From Toxotes chatareus (Eukaryota > Chordata > Actinopteri > Toxotidae): 64,000 nucleotides of DNA. Position numbers and translations under genes: made by a program. Positions 15,001 through 26,857 of this stretch are shown piece after piece. The DNA is taken from the NCBI GenBank assembly GCA_016801885.1, contig JAFBJY010000293.1, positions 1-64,000 of the forward strand. Reading direction: 5' to 3'. Under the pieces are notes generated by a model. That model did not search any database and had not been told where the DNA came from. It saw only the letters and a list, made by a program, of their open reading frames with translations. Numbering within the stretch: position 1 is the first letter of the stretch; each line of letters begins with the position of its first letter.

Positions 15001-17140
15001 ATGACGCTTTTTTATGACATTTTGAGGTCAAAAAAATTTTGACTTTTTTTGTCCGAAAAAACGCCATACTATACTATGACGTTTTTTATGATTTTTGAGG
15101 TCAAAAAAAAATACTATTTTTTTTTGGTCAAAAAAACGCCTTTATACTATGACGTTTTTATGACATTTTGAGGTCAAAAAAATTTTTTGACTTTTTTTTT
15201 GTCCGAAAAAACGACGCCTACTATACTATGACGTTTTTTATGACATTTTGAGGTCAAAAAAAATTTTGACTTTTTTTGTTCGAAAAAACGCCATACTATA
15301 CTATGACGACGCTTTTTTATGACATTTTGAGGTCAAAAAATTTTGACTTTTTTTGTCCGAAAACGCCTTACTATACTATGACGTTTTTTATGATGACATT
15401 TTGAGGTCAAAAAATTTTGACTTTTTTTGTTCGAAAAAAACGCCATACTATACTATGACGCTTTTTTATGACATTTTGAGGTCAAAAAAATTTTTGACTT
15501 TTTTTTTGGCCGAAAAACGCCTACTACTATACTATGACGCTTTTTTATGACATTTTGAGGTCAAAAAAAATTTTTGACTTTTTTTTCCCGAAAACGCCAT
15601 ACTATACTATGACGCTTTTATATGACATTTTGAGGTCAAAAAATTTTTTGACTTTTTTTTCCGAAAAAACGCCTATACTATACTATGACGTTTTTTTTTA
15701 TGACATTTTGAGGTCAAAAAAAATTTTTGACTTTTTTTGGCCGAAAAAAACGCCATACTATACTATGACGACGCTTTTTATGACATTTTGAGGTCAAAAA
15801 ATTTTTTGACTTTTTTTCGATTTTGAAAAAACGCCTTACTATACTATGACGTTTTTTATGACATTTTGAGGTCAAAAAAATTTTTTGACTTTTTTTTTAC
15901 TATACTATGACGCTTTTTATGACATTTTGAGGTCAAAAAATTTTTTGACTATACTATACTATATGACGTTTTTTATGACATTTTGAGGTCAAAAATTTTT
16001 TGACTTTTTTTTTCCGATTTTGACGCCTATACTATACTATGACGCTTTTTTATGACATTTTGAGGTCAAAAAAATTTGACTTTTTTGTCCGAAAAAACGC
16101 CATACTATACTATGACGCTTTTTTATGACATTTTGAGGTCAAAAAATTTTTGACTTTTTTTTTTTTGAAAAACGCCTTTACTATACTATGACGCTTTTTA
16201 TGACATTTTGAGGTCAAAAAAATTTTGACTTTTTTTTCCCGAAAAAACGCCTTACTATACTATGACGTTTTTATGATGATTTTGAGGTCAAAAAAATTTT
16301 TTACTTTTTTTGTTCGAAAAAAACGCCATACTATACTATGACGTTTTTATGACATTTTGAGGTCAAAAAATTTTTTGACTTTTTTTGTTCGAAAAACGCC
16401 TTACTATACTATGACGCTTTTTTATGACATTTTGAGGTCAAAAAAAAATTTTTTGACTTTTTTTTCGAAAAAAACGCCTTACTATACTATGACGACGCTT
16501 TTTATGACATTTTGAGGTCAAAAAAATTTTGACTTTTTTGTTCGAAAAAACGCCTTACTATACTATGACGTTTTTTTATGACATTTTGAGGTCAAAAAAT
16601 TTTTTGACTTTTTTTTGTTCATTTTGACGCCATACTATACTATGACGTTTTTTTTGACATTTTTGAGGTCAAAAATTTTTTGACTTTTTTTTCCGAAAAA
16701 CGCCATATACTATACTATGACGCTTTTTTATGACATTTTGAGGTCAAAAAATTTTTGACTTTTTTTGTTCGAAAAAACGCCATACTATACTATGACGTTT
16801 TTTATGACATTTTGAGGTCAAAAAATTTTTGACTTTTTTGTCCGAAAAAACGCCTTATACTATACTATGACGTTTTTTATGACATTTTGAGGTCAAAAAA
16901 TTTTTGACTTTTTTGTCCGAAAAAAACGCCATACTATACTATGACGTTTTTTATGACATTTTGAGGTCAAAAAATTTTTTGACTTTTTTTGGCCGATTTT
17001 GACGCCATACTATACTATGACGTTTTTTTATGACATTTTGAGGTCAAAAAAATTTTTGACTTTTTTTGCCTGAAAAAAACGCCATACTATACTATGACGC
17101 TTTTTATGATGATTTTTGAGGTCAAAAAAATTTTGACTTT
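1..17140. repeat. Tandem satellite array, unit about 74 bp, roughly 230 copies
   Basis: The whole stretch repeats one unit. Written from the plus strand it runs: TATACTATGACG, a T run, TATGACATTTTGAGGTC, an A6T6 core, TTGAC, a T run, then a linker (GTCCGAAAAAACGCC or GTCCGATTTTGACGCC) ending in ATAC. A typical copy near 16,860 is 74 bp; others vary from about 65 to 80 bp, chiefly through homopolymer length. The core GTCAAAAAATTTTTTGAC is a perfect palindrome with an A-tract/T-tract centre. Copies at 7,650-10,180 and 11,130-17,140 are very alike; those at 1-7,650 and 10,190-11,130 are much more diverged. Open frames inside it (repeated peptide YDILRSK) only reflect a period close to a multiple of three and are not genes. 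I do not recognise it as a named satellite family. Confidence 0.97.
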
Positions 17141-20100
17141 ATTGAAAGGGCAACCATTGCATCTGCATCCATTAATTAACCACAGGGACAGTTTGGCCCC
17201 AAGACTCTGAATCTTCCCTAACAAGCTTCAAGTAAAATCATGTCGCTCTCTCTGGAGGGCTAAATTAATGTTTGCAATAAAAAGGGGCAGGAAAAAGTTT
17301 GTCGTATTTTACTTGAACAACAAGGGCGAGTGGACGCTTCACAGCAGGGCAACACAAACGAAACCGTCCGAAAGAGACGGTCAGGCAACAGAGTCAGCCT
17401 GATATTAATGAGGTTTATGGCATATTCTGACTCGTGTATATAAATTTTTAATGAACGGGATTAGTTCTGTTTTTAGTTTAAATTAGGAGAAGAAAAAATA
17501 CTTTTTACACCACACGGGTTTCTGAGGGGGAATGAAAGAATTATCAAGAAGCCATTACCTAAAATCTTTAATTAAGAAAATAAGAAAGAAGTACCAAACA
17601 CAGAAATATAGGAGCTTTGCAGGTGGCGGGGTTTTAAAATCCTTTTAGTAGAAATTTTCATCAAAAAACCAGATTTTGGTTTGTTATAATCAAAGAACAT
17701 TATTGCTTTAAAGCTAATAGCTTTCAAAGCTCAAAAACCTATAGATTAAAACTGAAAATAAAAGGGGTTAGACCCATTTTTTTTTTAAGCTGATTGAAAT
17801 ATTATAAATAATGGTAACAAATTGAAGCTTTTGACAATAAATTTTTTTGAAGAGTTAAATTTGAACAAAGATTCAAAAGGATTCCGAACCGATGTTTGAA
17901 ACCGGATGAAATTCCAAGGTTTTAAAGGTAAGGAACTGAGAGGAAAATGTTTATACAAACTAAACTATTATGAAACACAAAGTCCTTTAAAGGCTTAAAT
18001 AAATGAATTAGAGAATTTGTATTAAGTTAAACTTTTTAAATTCTTTTAGCAAAAAACCCCAGGCATTAAAAAATTTTAAGAGAAATGAAAATTCTTGTTC
18101 TAATTTTGCCTAAAGTTTAAAAGTGTTAAATTTTTCTATAAATTTTGGTGGAAATGTTAACTTTTTTAAAAACTTGTAATCAAATTTAAAATTAATTTCC
18201 CAAGTAAAGAAATTAATTTGACTCTCAAAGAGAATGTAATAAAAACTTTTTACTTTGTTAAAGCTTGCTTCTAATTCAATAAATTAAATTTGTATAACTA
18301 CTAAAATTTTAAACCCGGTCTAAAATTTTTAAAAAATTTTACCTGCCCTTTAATTTTAAGTCCAGCGTAATTTTTCCTTTTCGACCATTTTCCAGCCAAA
18401 GTTCCCTGTTGAAAAAACCACCGTTATTTCCCAAGAGTGTATTGTTTACTAATTTTTAGGATTTCCTAAATGAAATTGCCTTTCCCTCGACCTTTAAACT
18501 CAGTCCCTGTTCTTTATTCATCCTTTACGAAATTTAACATTTTGTCTAACCTTCCCTTGTTAAATCAATTTGTTAGCTGAGGTCGTAATGCTCATCCACC
18601 ATCCCTTCCCATTTTCCCTTTTACAAAAACTTAAGCACACTTTCCCTTTCGGTTCCGCGTATTAATTGAAAAAATTTAAACATGAAATTTACCTGCAACT
18701 AACATGTCAGAGCACGAAAGAAGTAGAACCATAACCCAAAAGGCTTATCCTAATTAATCCACAAAAAGAAAATCCAAGAATCCTACCTAAATATTCAAAA
18801 AACACATTTTTCCCTGTCCATTTCAACATTACACAATGAACATGCATACAAAAAACCAACCATCTTCCTTATGAACAACAACCAATAATCAATCTAATAA
18901 CCAAAAAGCCCAGACTTTTAAACTTTTAAAACATTAGTTTTCAGTGTAAAAATTAATAAAGAATCCCCCAAGGACAGTTTTAAAAAAAACAAGGCAAAGA
19001 CATAAAGTCCACAAAAAATCTGGACAAACTTTAAAACCCCTGGAAATTTATGTAAATCTTTACTAAATTCTACATGATAATATATTCCTAACTATCAGGA
19101 TTAACAAACTGGGTAAATAATCTAAAAAATGTACAGCCAAAAATCATTGCAAATTACATAAAGCATCAGTGGTTTCTTTATTTAAAGCAAACTTTTCATT
19201 TCAAATTTAAAACCTTTTCGCTACAAGCACTTCACTTAATACTTAAAATAAAAATCACTCAGGTTGGGAAATCGGAGGTGCCATTTAATATGTTATAACA
19301 TTCTAAACCCCCAAACTTTTAAAATACAACCCTTGTTTCCCTTTTTGCACAGTTGCCCCGATTGCAAGTTTTACAAGCTTATTAATTTAGTTGGTTTTAA
19401 ATGCACTTAATTGTTATCCAAAAAGAATTGCCAGCATAGCTGGTAAAACAAAAAGTTTAAATTAATCCCATGTTAAATCCGGAAAAATTGTTTTACTTTT
19501 CCATATTTACATTTAACTGGCACACATATATACTATCCCACGTTAAACCCCCAGCTAAACCATCAATTTCAAGTTTTAAGCCAGTTTTAAAGGAGATTGT
19601 TTCAGGCATGTTGAAAACCAATCCTATGGAAGTCTTTTCCAAACCCCATACAAACTTTTTTCAATAATTGCGGCCACAAATTTTACGATCTGCAAGTTTT
19701 TTTGACAAGTTTCCCATTCGATTTACCCATTCCTTTGTACCAACATTCAACTATTGAGTTAAAAAACCCTTTTTAGGACTTTCAAGTTTGTTAAATCAGA
19801 CATCAAAGATATTTCTTAAATTTTTCCATCTTCTAATTAAGAATGGTTAAACTACTGTCATAAAGCATCCAGAATCCCAAATGACTTTAGATTAATAACC
19901 AATGACTTAAGTCTGCTTTTTCATAAATTCCTGAATCAAATCATTAATAAATCAGTTAACTAAAAATTCAACAAAGTTAATTAAGGGTAAAAATTTTCCT
20001 TTGTAATTAAATACTCGTTACAAAATAGCCAAGTCCCAACAAAGTTTGTTACAGTTTATAATAAAAGAAAGCCAACATCTCTTCACTAGCTAGTTTACGG

Positions 20101-23100
20101 CCTGAGGTTTATCACCCAATTACTTCAAACAACTTTAAAAACATTTCTTAGATACCAACTTTCCTTTTAAATTCAAGCTTTTCATGATGAAAGTATTCAT
20201 AACTACTGATCAGCATATAAACTATCCATACATCTTACCAAAAATTTTGTGTAAGCTGCAATTGTCCTATTATGTACTTACCACGCTTCGTTTTCCAAAT
20301 TTCACCATAAATTGAAGAATGCTCATTAAGCTTAGATGTCAAAAATGTAATTTAAATTTTCCTGATTGTTCCTTGTTTCTGGTCGGGCTACGTTAATCAC
20401 TTTTTCTTTTTAAGTTTTCAAACAGCCCTAAAATAAATACTCATCTGAAACACCAGCTTATGTGTTAGGTAATAACATGTAGATATCCTTTGCAATAGCA
20501 GCAGGTGTATCATCAAATACCCCTGGACTATTCCTGGGACCTTCAGCCAAATCCGCGTATTTCCCATAAATACTGTTTCTCGACTTCCCCCATCGGAATT
20601 TTCCCACACTATTGCGATCAGCCTTGACCATACGTTATAAACCGAAAGTCAGTCAGCTTATTTCGGGCATTTACATTGGCGAGCATTTCCCATCTGAGAA
20701 AATAGAGAAATTTAAAGCTGTTGAAATAGCTATGGAAAAGCATTTTAACAGGGGTTTACCATGATTTGAAGTCATAATTTGATAAATTTGAAGCAACCAC
20801 GTCTTTCCAAAAGACCATAATTGTAGCACCCTTTTTGCCAAAAAGCAGACCTTTAAACCCCATAAAAAATTTGCCGCCAAATAAGACCACTAATAAGTCA
20901 CATAAAGCTTTTAATGTTTGGTCAGTCAATTTCTTGAAAGCACAAGGTTAAAGGGCCCAACTATTAGCAAAAATTCCACTTCCCCGTGAACAACGCAGCT
21001 GTTATCAAAGGAAACACTAGTTAAAAAGCCAACCAAAAAGGATAAGAATACACAGAAAATAAAGATTAAACGAAAGAATTTAATAAAGCTTAGACAAATT
21101 TGATTGGAAAACAATTTGAATTAATTTTAAAATTTTTCCCAGATCAACCTTTTTCCCGATTAATTAACAAAATTTTACTATTTAACACACAACATTGGGG
21201 CAATAATGAAAATTTTATAGATAAGTTGATAGTGCAAAATATAAAATTAAATCCTGTCAGAATTGGGCCAAGCTTTCCTTACGAACCTAATGTACCTTAT
21301 CTAAAATGCTTTCCCTTTGAACATAAATCCAAGAATTAATTTACCAGAAACGTCTTAAACTCAACCATGCTACAGGGAAAAGAAATACCGGGAACCAATT
21401 TTAAAGGAAATCGGAGTCAAAGGTACAATAATTGTTAGCCCGCAAAACACATACTTCAAATTTTTTTCCCAAATAATCATGTTACATTTATTAAAAATTT
21501 CGTCCTTCCAACCAGACACGGGAATTAACCTCCCAGCGGCCAACTAATCTAACCAATTTGGAAAACAATTAGCTAATTTTAAAATTTTTTTTGTAAAAAA
21601 ATTGTCCACCAAAGTTTTAAATTTCACCAAACAAATCAAAAAAAATAAAGAGCTTAGAAGGCAACACAATTAGCCCGATGAAGGGCACAAGAACCGTAAC
21701 CCATCCTTGAGGACATCGCCAAAAATTCGTTCACTCCACCACTCATTCACTCCAATCAATCTACAACTATCCCAAACCCGTTATGTTCTTTGTCTCCAGA
21801 GAGGAGAGAAAAATACAGATGAAGTCACTTCACATAGTGAAAGTCTCTTTCCCCCTTTTTCGGTTAAAAAAAGAGAAAGAATTTTGGAAATTCGGGTGTT
21901 GTTACCTCGCCCCTGTACCAGCACTCCCCAATAACCGGACAGCATCCTTTCCTTGCCTAGAAATTACGACTGGCTCAACTTCCCTCCCTCCCCCTTTTCC
22001 CCTTCTCCTTAAGAAAAAGGGACCCACCAGCCGGGCCCCTCTGAATTAACCCAAACCCCTAAAAACATAGGGAAAACAGCAGTTCAGCCCAAGCACAACA
22101 CAAAAACCCCCCTGCACACACAACCCAAGAAACGCCTTAAAAACAACACAGGGCGAAGCCCAGAGGAAACACTGAGACCAGTTTCCCCCCACAGAACCGA
22201 ATGAGGCTTTTGTTTTGGTTAAACATTTAAATAGGGAAAGGAAAGGCAGAGAAAAAATTTTGCTTGGTTAAAATTTTTGAGAGTTTTCCCAAATTTTAAT
22301 TAATGCCTGGTTGGTTGTATTCCCCCTTCCTTCCTTCCTCCTCTTTTCCTGAAAATTTAAAAGGTGGGCTATGTCTTCGCGTAAGCTCAACGAAAGAAGA
22401 TAGCACTAGGAAGAGGACCTGACATTGCCTTCCTCCCCCAGGCATTTGCATTTTTTTCCCTTAAACAAAACTAAAACCACCAAACCCCCCCCCTTTCCCC
22501 CTTTAAAGGATAAAAAAGGCAGCCCCCCCGCCGGGAGGGAGGAGAAAACATGTTTCTGAACATTCGAAGGTTTAGTTTTTTGGGGACAGAGGTGGTTTTG
22601 GCCATTGGGTTTCCAAAAACCAAAAACAAAACGGAAAATAAACAAAAAAAAACAAAAAACCCTTGGGGGGGGGGGAAAGGGCCGGGGGAAGAAGAAAAAG
22701 GGTGAAGGATTGCACAGCCGCACGTTTTTGGAGGGATAGAGGAAAAGGACAGAGAGATTTGAGGAAAGGAGGGGGAAAAGGGAGAGGGGGAAACCTGGTG
22801 AAAAATCAGAGATGTTAGAATTTACTTGGGTTTGACCAATAAATTTAAGTAGGTTCTTGGCGTTCCGCTTTGTTCTACCCCTTTTCCCCCTGTCAATCCG
22901 CAAGCCAGAACCCTGAAGTGCAAATGTGTAATACGGGATTTTAATACATCCACCGTTGGTGGAGCGTCAATTTAAAGGTTAATCCAACCAAAGACATTTG
23001 GAGCTAGATTGAGAATCAACCCTCATTCTTTAAAGAAAAAGCAGACGAAGATTGCAACGTCAGTTCGTTTTGAACAGCTGGTTAAATTGTTCAAAATGGT

Positions 23101-24701
23101 TTTGATTTGACTTAAAGGTTGACAAGGGCAAGGGAAAAAATTTGGCCGTTGTGGAGGGCCATCGAAGTGTCAAAAGCAATCACAGGGAAAGTATCTGACG
23201 TTTTTCAAAGAAACATCATTAAGGGTGGAAAGTTGGAACAGGAAGGAGATCAACGAGGACCAAAGGAATCCTCCTTCTTGCTCCTTGAAGAAAGACTATT
23301 GTAAAAGGAGAACTGGGATAGATAAAGGCCGGAGGGAAGGAAAAAGAAAGCGAGACAACAGAAAGAAAAATAAATTTCATCTTTTTAATTTCATGGGTTT
23401 TTCAAAAAAAGACGGAAAAAAAAGAAAGGTAGAACTCACTATGTTTAACGGCCCAAGAAAGTAAAGAAGACAACTTTAAACTCTACCCCTACAATCCCCT
23501 TAATTCCAACATTTAAGCTTACACAGACCTCTTGAAATTCGGAAATAGAGAAACTACCCGGGATTGCTGGTAGTTAACAAAACCACCCAACAACAACACC
23601 TTTTCAGACCACACAAAACAACCTAGTCAACTGACACAAACAGAAAAGCCCTTAACATGCCTTAAATTTGAAAATGTGCTGAAACTAAGATTAAAAAGGG
23701 ATGTGGGCATTGCAAAGCAGCCACAACTTCCATTTAGAAAAGAGGATTTAAAACTTAAGTATTCCACTGGTTACATAAATCCCATCCTTAAAGTAGAGGC
23801 ATAGTGTTCATAATTTAAATAAGCCTTAAAAAGAAGGACCCTTGGGCCCGCTCATAAAGCAAAAGGCATAAGGAAAAACTGGGGAAAATAAAAGGTCACC
23901 ATTTTGGTTGTAGTAAGATGTGGAAAAAGTGCAGAAGGAAGAAGTATTGGAAACAGATACACATTTCTTATTATTTTTGTTTTCCAAGCCCATTTACTTA
24001 CCTTTTTAAGTGTCGGTTTCATGAATCTGAGCAACAGCGGAATTTGTACGTTGTTTAAAGAAGGGTTTCTTTTAAATTACCTTCGCTTGAATTTGGTCCC
24101 CCAACTTAACCCCTAACCCCTTTAGCCCTAATCTTTACACTTTAAGATGGAAGCTGTTGGCAACACAACTCTGTACTTTTTTAAATTAAATTGTACTTAT
24201 GAGGATGTTCAAGCACTAGTGTTCAAATTGGTCAAATTTTTGGAATGCATATTGGGACATAATGGTCTAAATCTCATTTTGGATTAAATTTAAGTACAAA
24301 ATAAATCCCCAAAAACAGACTAAAGAATGACAGATAATGTTGCTAAAGCAGAAGGGTAAGGAAAGTTAATTTGGTTCCAATGTCCAGTTGTAGAAAAGTC
24401 ACACTTAACTTGAAAAACCTTGAAATTTTGGCCGCTATTGACGATAAAAAAGAAGATTGTGGAAGATAATGAAAGCATTGACAAAAGCTGTTCATTCCAA
24501 TGTTCTTTTTCTTATGGAACCTAAAGAATTCTGTAATCGAACTCAAATCCATGCAAACTAAGAAACAAGAGGTCAGCAGGTTGGCACATCAATACAAACA
24601 AAACAATATGAAACATCAAAGGCAATTCCAAGTTATAGAAAAAACAAAAACCACCCAACGAATTTTTTGGTTTGGCTTGTGTTTGGTCAAGTCTGCTCAA
24701 G
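17141..24701. other. AT-rich, poorly polished stretch without recognisable gene; 3' flank of grb10
   Basis: The satellite stops abruptly after 17,140. What follows is AT-rich up to about 21,700, then mixed with C- and G-run-rich sequence (21,700-23,500). Short open frames exist on both strands but none shows a family motif, a splice-site framework or biased codon use that I can defend. The neighbouring grb10 exons contain frequent single-base deletions, so real exons here could be hidden by the same errors. The part next to 24,700 is expected to be the 3' UTR of grb10, which lies on the minus strand; I could not fix its polyadenylation site. Confidence 0.6.
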
Positions 24702-24855
24702 GCAAAGGGCCACGGGTAATGATCTGGATGTCTTTTCCCCCTGGCGTGCAAGGATGTTTGAGTCAACTATTGACCCTGTTGAGCTGGTAGAAATCACCAG
24801 TGAACAGTGGTATGTATTCGGCTTCTTAAGGTGAAGAATTGGCCGCTCTCAACTC
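24702..24855 (-). CDS. grb10: grb10 exon 15: SH2 domain end and stop
   Basis: The minus strand reads a G.FFTL segment, then a damaged DDG..HTTFTDL-like piece, DFYQLN, a gapped region, and LKHPCT. The family ends [29 protein letters not shown]. Here LKHPCT is followed by text reading PGGKDIQIIT before a VAL-like end and a near-stop (CCCTTTGCC) at about 24,702. The exon has about 154 bases against about 147 in the human gene, although several bases are clearly missing upstream, so either a short extension or an assembly insertion is present. The acceptor reads TTAATTTGCCGAG, near but not exactly CAG. The stop position is uncertain by about 20 bases. Confidence 0.85.
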
Positions 24856-25057
24856 GGCAAATTAAGGAAAGGTAGCAGAATCTGGCAAGAAAAAAAAATG
24901 GAAATAAAAAAGACTTTAAAACCAAAAGTGTTTTTTTTTTAAGTTGGGTTTTAGCAATAATAAAATAATAAGGGGAATATACATCTTTTTGGGACTAATT
25001 CTTTTGCAAAAAACGTAAAAATTTTATAGCTTAGCGGGCAAGATTGATAACTCTGCA

Positions 25058-25137
25058 AGGGATTCAGCCCCCTAATCCGTTATGTCAAGGTGATTTACGC
25101 TTCCCAAAAGAGAAACCCTGTCTGACCGAAGAATGCC
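25058..25137 (-). CDS. grb10: grb10 exon 14: SH2 domain, phosphotyrosine-binding strand
   Basis: The exon follows CTTTTTAG and should encode FLLRDSQSNPKAFVLTLCH..KIK.FQI.P. The readable traces are FL/R, D/S after CGGTCAGACAG, AAGCG followed by CACCTTG (LTL), a CATAACGGATTA stretch where CH..RIK is expected, and ATCCCT at the end. It is the most damaged exon of the set, so the call leans on its position between two certain SH2 exons and on the scattered matches. The invariant arginine that contacts phosphotyrosine (in FLLRDS) appears to be present. No clean donor was seen; the lower end is approximate. Confidence 0.65.
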
Positions 25138-25396
25138 CTAAAAAGATTAAACACCATGAAAAATGCATCGTCATTCTAAATGTTTTTTTCTTTGATAAAA
25201 GACAAATCCCTGGATACTCTGACTGAAACTCTAAAACAAAAACAACCTAAGCAACAAGAAAAGTCAATAAGAGAAAAAATAACTATCAATTTCGTGGTAG
25301 CAAGAAAATATATATATAGTATTTGTTGTTTGTATCCTTGTGTTTTATTCACAGAATTGTAAAACTGCATCTATAACATTTCTCCAGTTCACTTAC

Positions 25397-25462
25397 CCAT
25401 CTACTTGTCCCGCTGATGGATAATACGATGATTCTTCTAGATATTCCTGCCATGAACCACAG
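25397..25462 (-). CDS. grb10: grb10 exon 13: SH2 domain, first part
   Basis: The acceptor (a long T run, then TTATCACAACTAG) and the donor GTAAGTG are both strong. With about five indels the exon reads LWFHGRISREESHRII..QG.VDG, the start of the Grb10 SH2 domain (helix A and following strand). The exon ends inside the glycine codon after VD (phase 2), the usual intron place in this SH2. As it stands, one frame is fully open and gives an unrelated-looking peptide starting CGSWQEYLEE; it is an artefact of the missing bases. SREESHRII separates it from GRB7 (SREESQRLI) and GRB14 (SRDEAQRLI). Confidence 0.95.
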
Positions 25463-25597
25463 CTAGTTGTGATAACACAGAGAAAAAAAAAACAATATTT
25501 GAAAATACATTTTTAAAATCTGTTCAATTTATTTAAACAGAGAAAGAAAAAGAAAATAAATTAAGATCAATTGCTTTGATGATCTTAAGTTTCTTAC

Positions 25598-25650
25598 TGA
25601 GCTTTAGTGAGGAGTGGTGAAATGGGGAGCAAATGTTCATTCTGGACTCT
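25598..25650 (-). CDS. grb10: grb10 exon 12: linker before SH2 domain
   Basis: The acceptor TGGAATCTCTCTCAG precedes a short exon reading SRMNI followed by a damaged SP.HPS.L-like piece, against human STRMNILGSQSPLHPSTLNT. The donor reads CTCAGTAAGAAAC, one G short of CAG|GTAAGAAAC. It is 53 bases long here, shorter than the family's stretch by enough to suggest missing bases. The match is short but falls in the right order between BPS and SH2 exons. In mammals this segment is a flexible linker that carries phosphorylation sites. Confidence 0.78.
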
Positions 25651-26077
25651 CTGAGAGAGATTCCACAAGAGACAAAAAAACGGGATTATTTCACGTGATG
25701 GTACATGAATACATGAAAGTTCAGCATGGATATTTCTATTACAGTATTTCAAATACATGGTCCCAAGCTCAGTTTCAAAACAATAAAAAAATCTACGTGA
25801 TGTATTAATTATACTAACTTTATGTTGTGGATGTTTGCTAGTTCAATTTACAGAATAAATCTGCCACTTCCACATATTGACATCTGCCCCAAAGTCTTTC
25901 AGCTTCAGAACACACAAACAATTTGTGCCAAAATAACTGAATAATCAAAACTTACAACCAGAGGAAAATTTGTTCTGTATGAATATTGAGAAATATAAAT
26001 AATGCCATCTGTAGAGATCTTTCTAACAGGTCTGCTCTAGATTATTACAGGATAAATAAAAACTAGGTTGTGTTCAC

Positions 26078-26173
26078 CCTCCACGCATGTCCTCCTCCAT
26101 GGCAGCACTCTGTTCAAGGGTGCCAATCACTGCCTATCCTCCCTGAGAAACCATTGACAAGGGAGTTATACAC
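26078..26173 (-). CDS. grb10: grb10 exon 11: BPS (between PH and SH2) inhibitory region
   Basis: The minus strand reads NSLV, M, FSGR.G.VI, then AAMEE and a tail matching HAWRR, with about five indels; the family sequence is NSLVAMDFSG..GRVIENP ... EEGHAWRK. The BPS region binds the kinase domain of the activated insulin or IGF-1 receptor and, in Grb14, acts as a pseudosubstrate inhibitor. The acceptor reads TTTCTTTACCCCTAAG, possibly a damaged CAG; the donor is GTGAACAC after TGGAGG. The middle stretch (ENPTEAQ-type) is the least readable part. The exon lies 243 bases from the previous one. Confidence 0.9.
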
Positions 26174-26416
26174 CTTAGGGGTAAAGAAAATACATGAAAG
26201 TCAGAATGTGATACAAAGGCACATGTACTACAAAGGCAGAACACAAGTGCCAAGGTAAAGAACAAATGTAGTCTACAAAATAAAAACTGGGGTGACAGGT
26301 AAGATTTCTTGTCAGACTATTGTTAGCAGATTGAGTGCAAAGCAGTGTTGTTTCTGAAAAGGGTCAGTAACTTTTGGGTTAGGAGCTAGCAAAATTTGAT
26401 AAAGAAGGAAACTTAC

Positions 26417-26487
26417 ACAGGTGCTGAGAAGTTAGAAATTAAGGTTTTTCTTTGTTGAGGAATCTTGTAATTTGGTACTACAATTAA
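26417..26487 (-). CDS. grb10: grb10 exon 10: linker from PH domain into BPS region
   Basis: The acceptor CTTTTCTTTTGCAG is followed by a damaged copy of YGM.LYQNY, then, in one clean frame, KIPQQRKTLISNFSAPV; donor GTAAGT is strong. Human GRB10 reads NYRIPQQRKALLSPFS.PVR at this point. The first 20 or so bases hold the indels; the rest is intact. The reading from YGM to SAPV is specific for GRB10, since GRB14 and GRB7 diverge from each other after LYQNY or LYKNY, which supports the gene assignment. One or two bases seem to be missing before the donor. Confidence 0.92.
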
Positions 26488-26695
26488 CTGCAAAAGAAAA
26501 GGGACACACTGGTCAACCCACATATCAAAATGGTAAGGGTATTGTAAGAAAATGTTGGTATTTTTAACGATGGGGTCAGAAAATTATTTTGTTAAACAAA
26601 CCAAACCCTTCGATTCCAGCCGTTAAATGCATTTCTGACCAAAGTTACTGTAACTGTGCAAGAGTGTAATGCTTTGTGTGATCTGAGAAAAAAAC

Positions 26696-26718
26696 TACAC
26701 ACACACACACACACACAC
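26696..26718. repeat. (AC)n microsatellite
   Basis: About eleven AC repeats lie in the intron after the end of the PH domain (grb10 intron 9), about 40 bases downstream of the donor of exon 9 on the gene's strand. Confidence 0.95.
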
Positions 26719-26759
26719 CAAAAGCTATGTTAATGGTATTTTGACTGCTATGGATTTAC

Positions 26760-26857
26760 CTAAAGAGTCGGAAGGCAGTCATCCAACGGTTCTGCCCTTG
26801 TTGGCCCCTTTTCGGCACACAGCATCCCAACTCCTCAGCCCCCCACTTTTTGTTGGG
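26760..26857 (-). CDS. grb10: grb10 exon 9: C-terminal helix of PH domain
   Basis: The exon begins PNK, continues as a damaged GG..EELRMLCAE, and ends RTCWMTAFRLFK with one or two missing bases; donor GTAAATCC is clean. The PH domain ends with its C-terminal alpha-helix around the conserved CWMTAFRL sequence. The acceptor reads TTTACGCCC where TTTACAG|CCC would be expected, again a single-base error. The start was chosen so that PNK follows the CIK of the previous exon directly, as in the family. It is separated from the next exon by only 272 bases. Confidence 0.91.

Noticed and set aside
7424..15791. Open frames with the repeated peptide YDILRSK in the satellite
   Set aside because: They arise because the unit is close to a multiple of three long; homopolymer length changes break them, and they have no start context or family match.
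1..17140. CRISPR array
   Set aside because: There is no constant repeat with unique spacers of fixed length; the whole unit is repeated and the setting is a vertebrate genome.
20418..21339. Short open frames in the AT-rich flank, possibly a hidden gene or mobile element
   Set aside because: No motif, no splice framework and no terminal repeats could be identified; sequence quality is poor.
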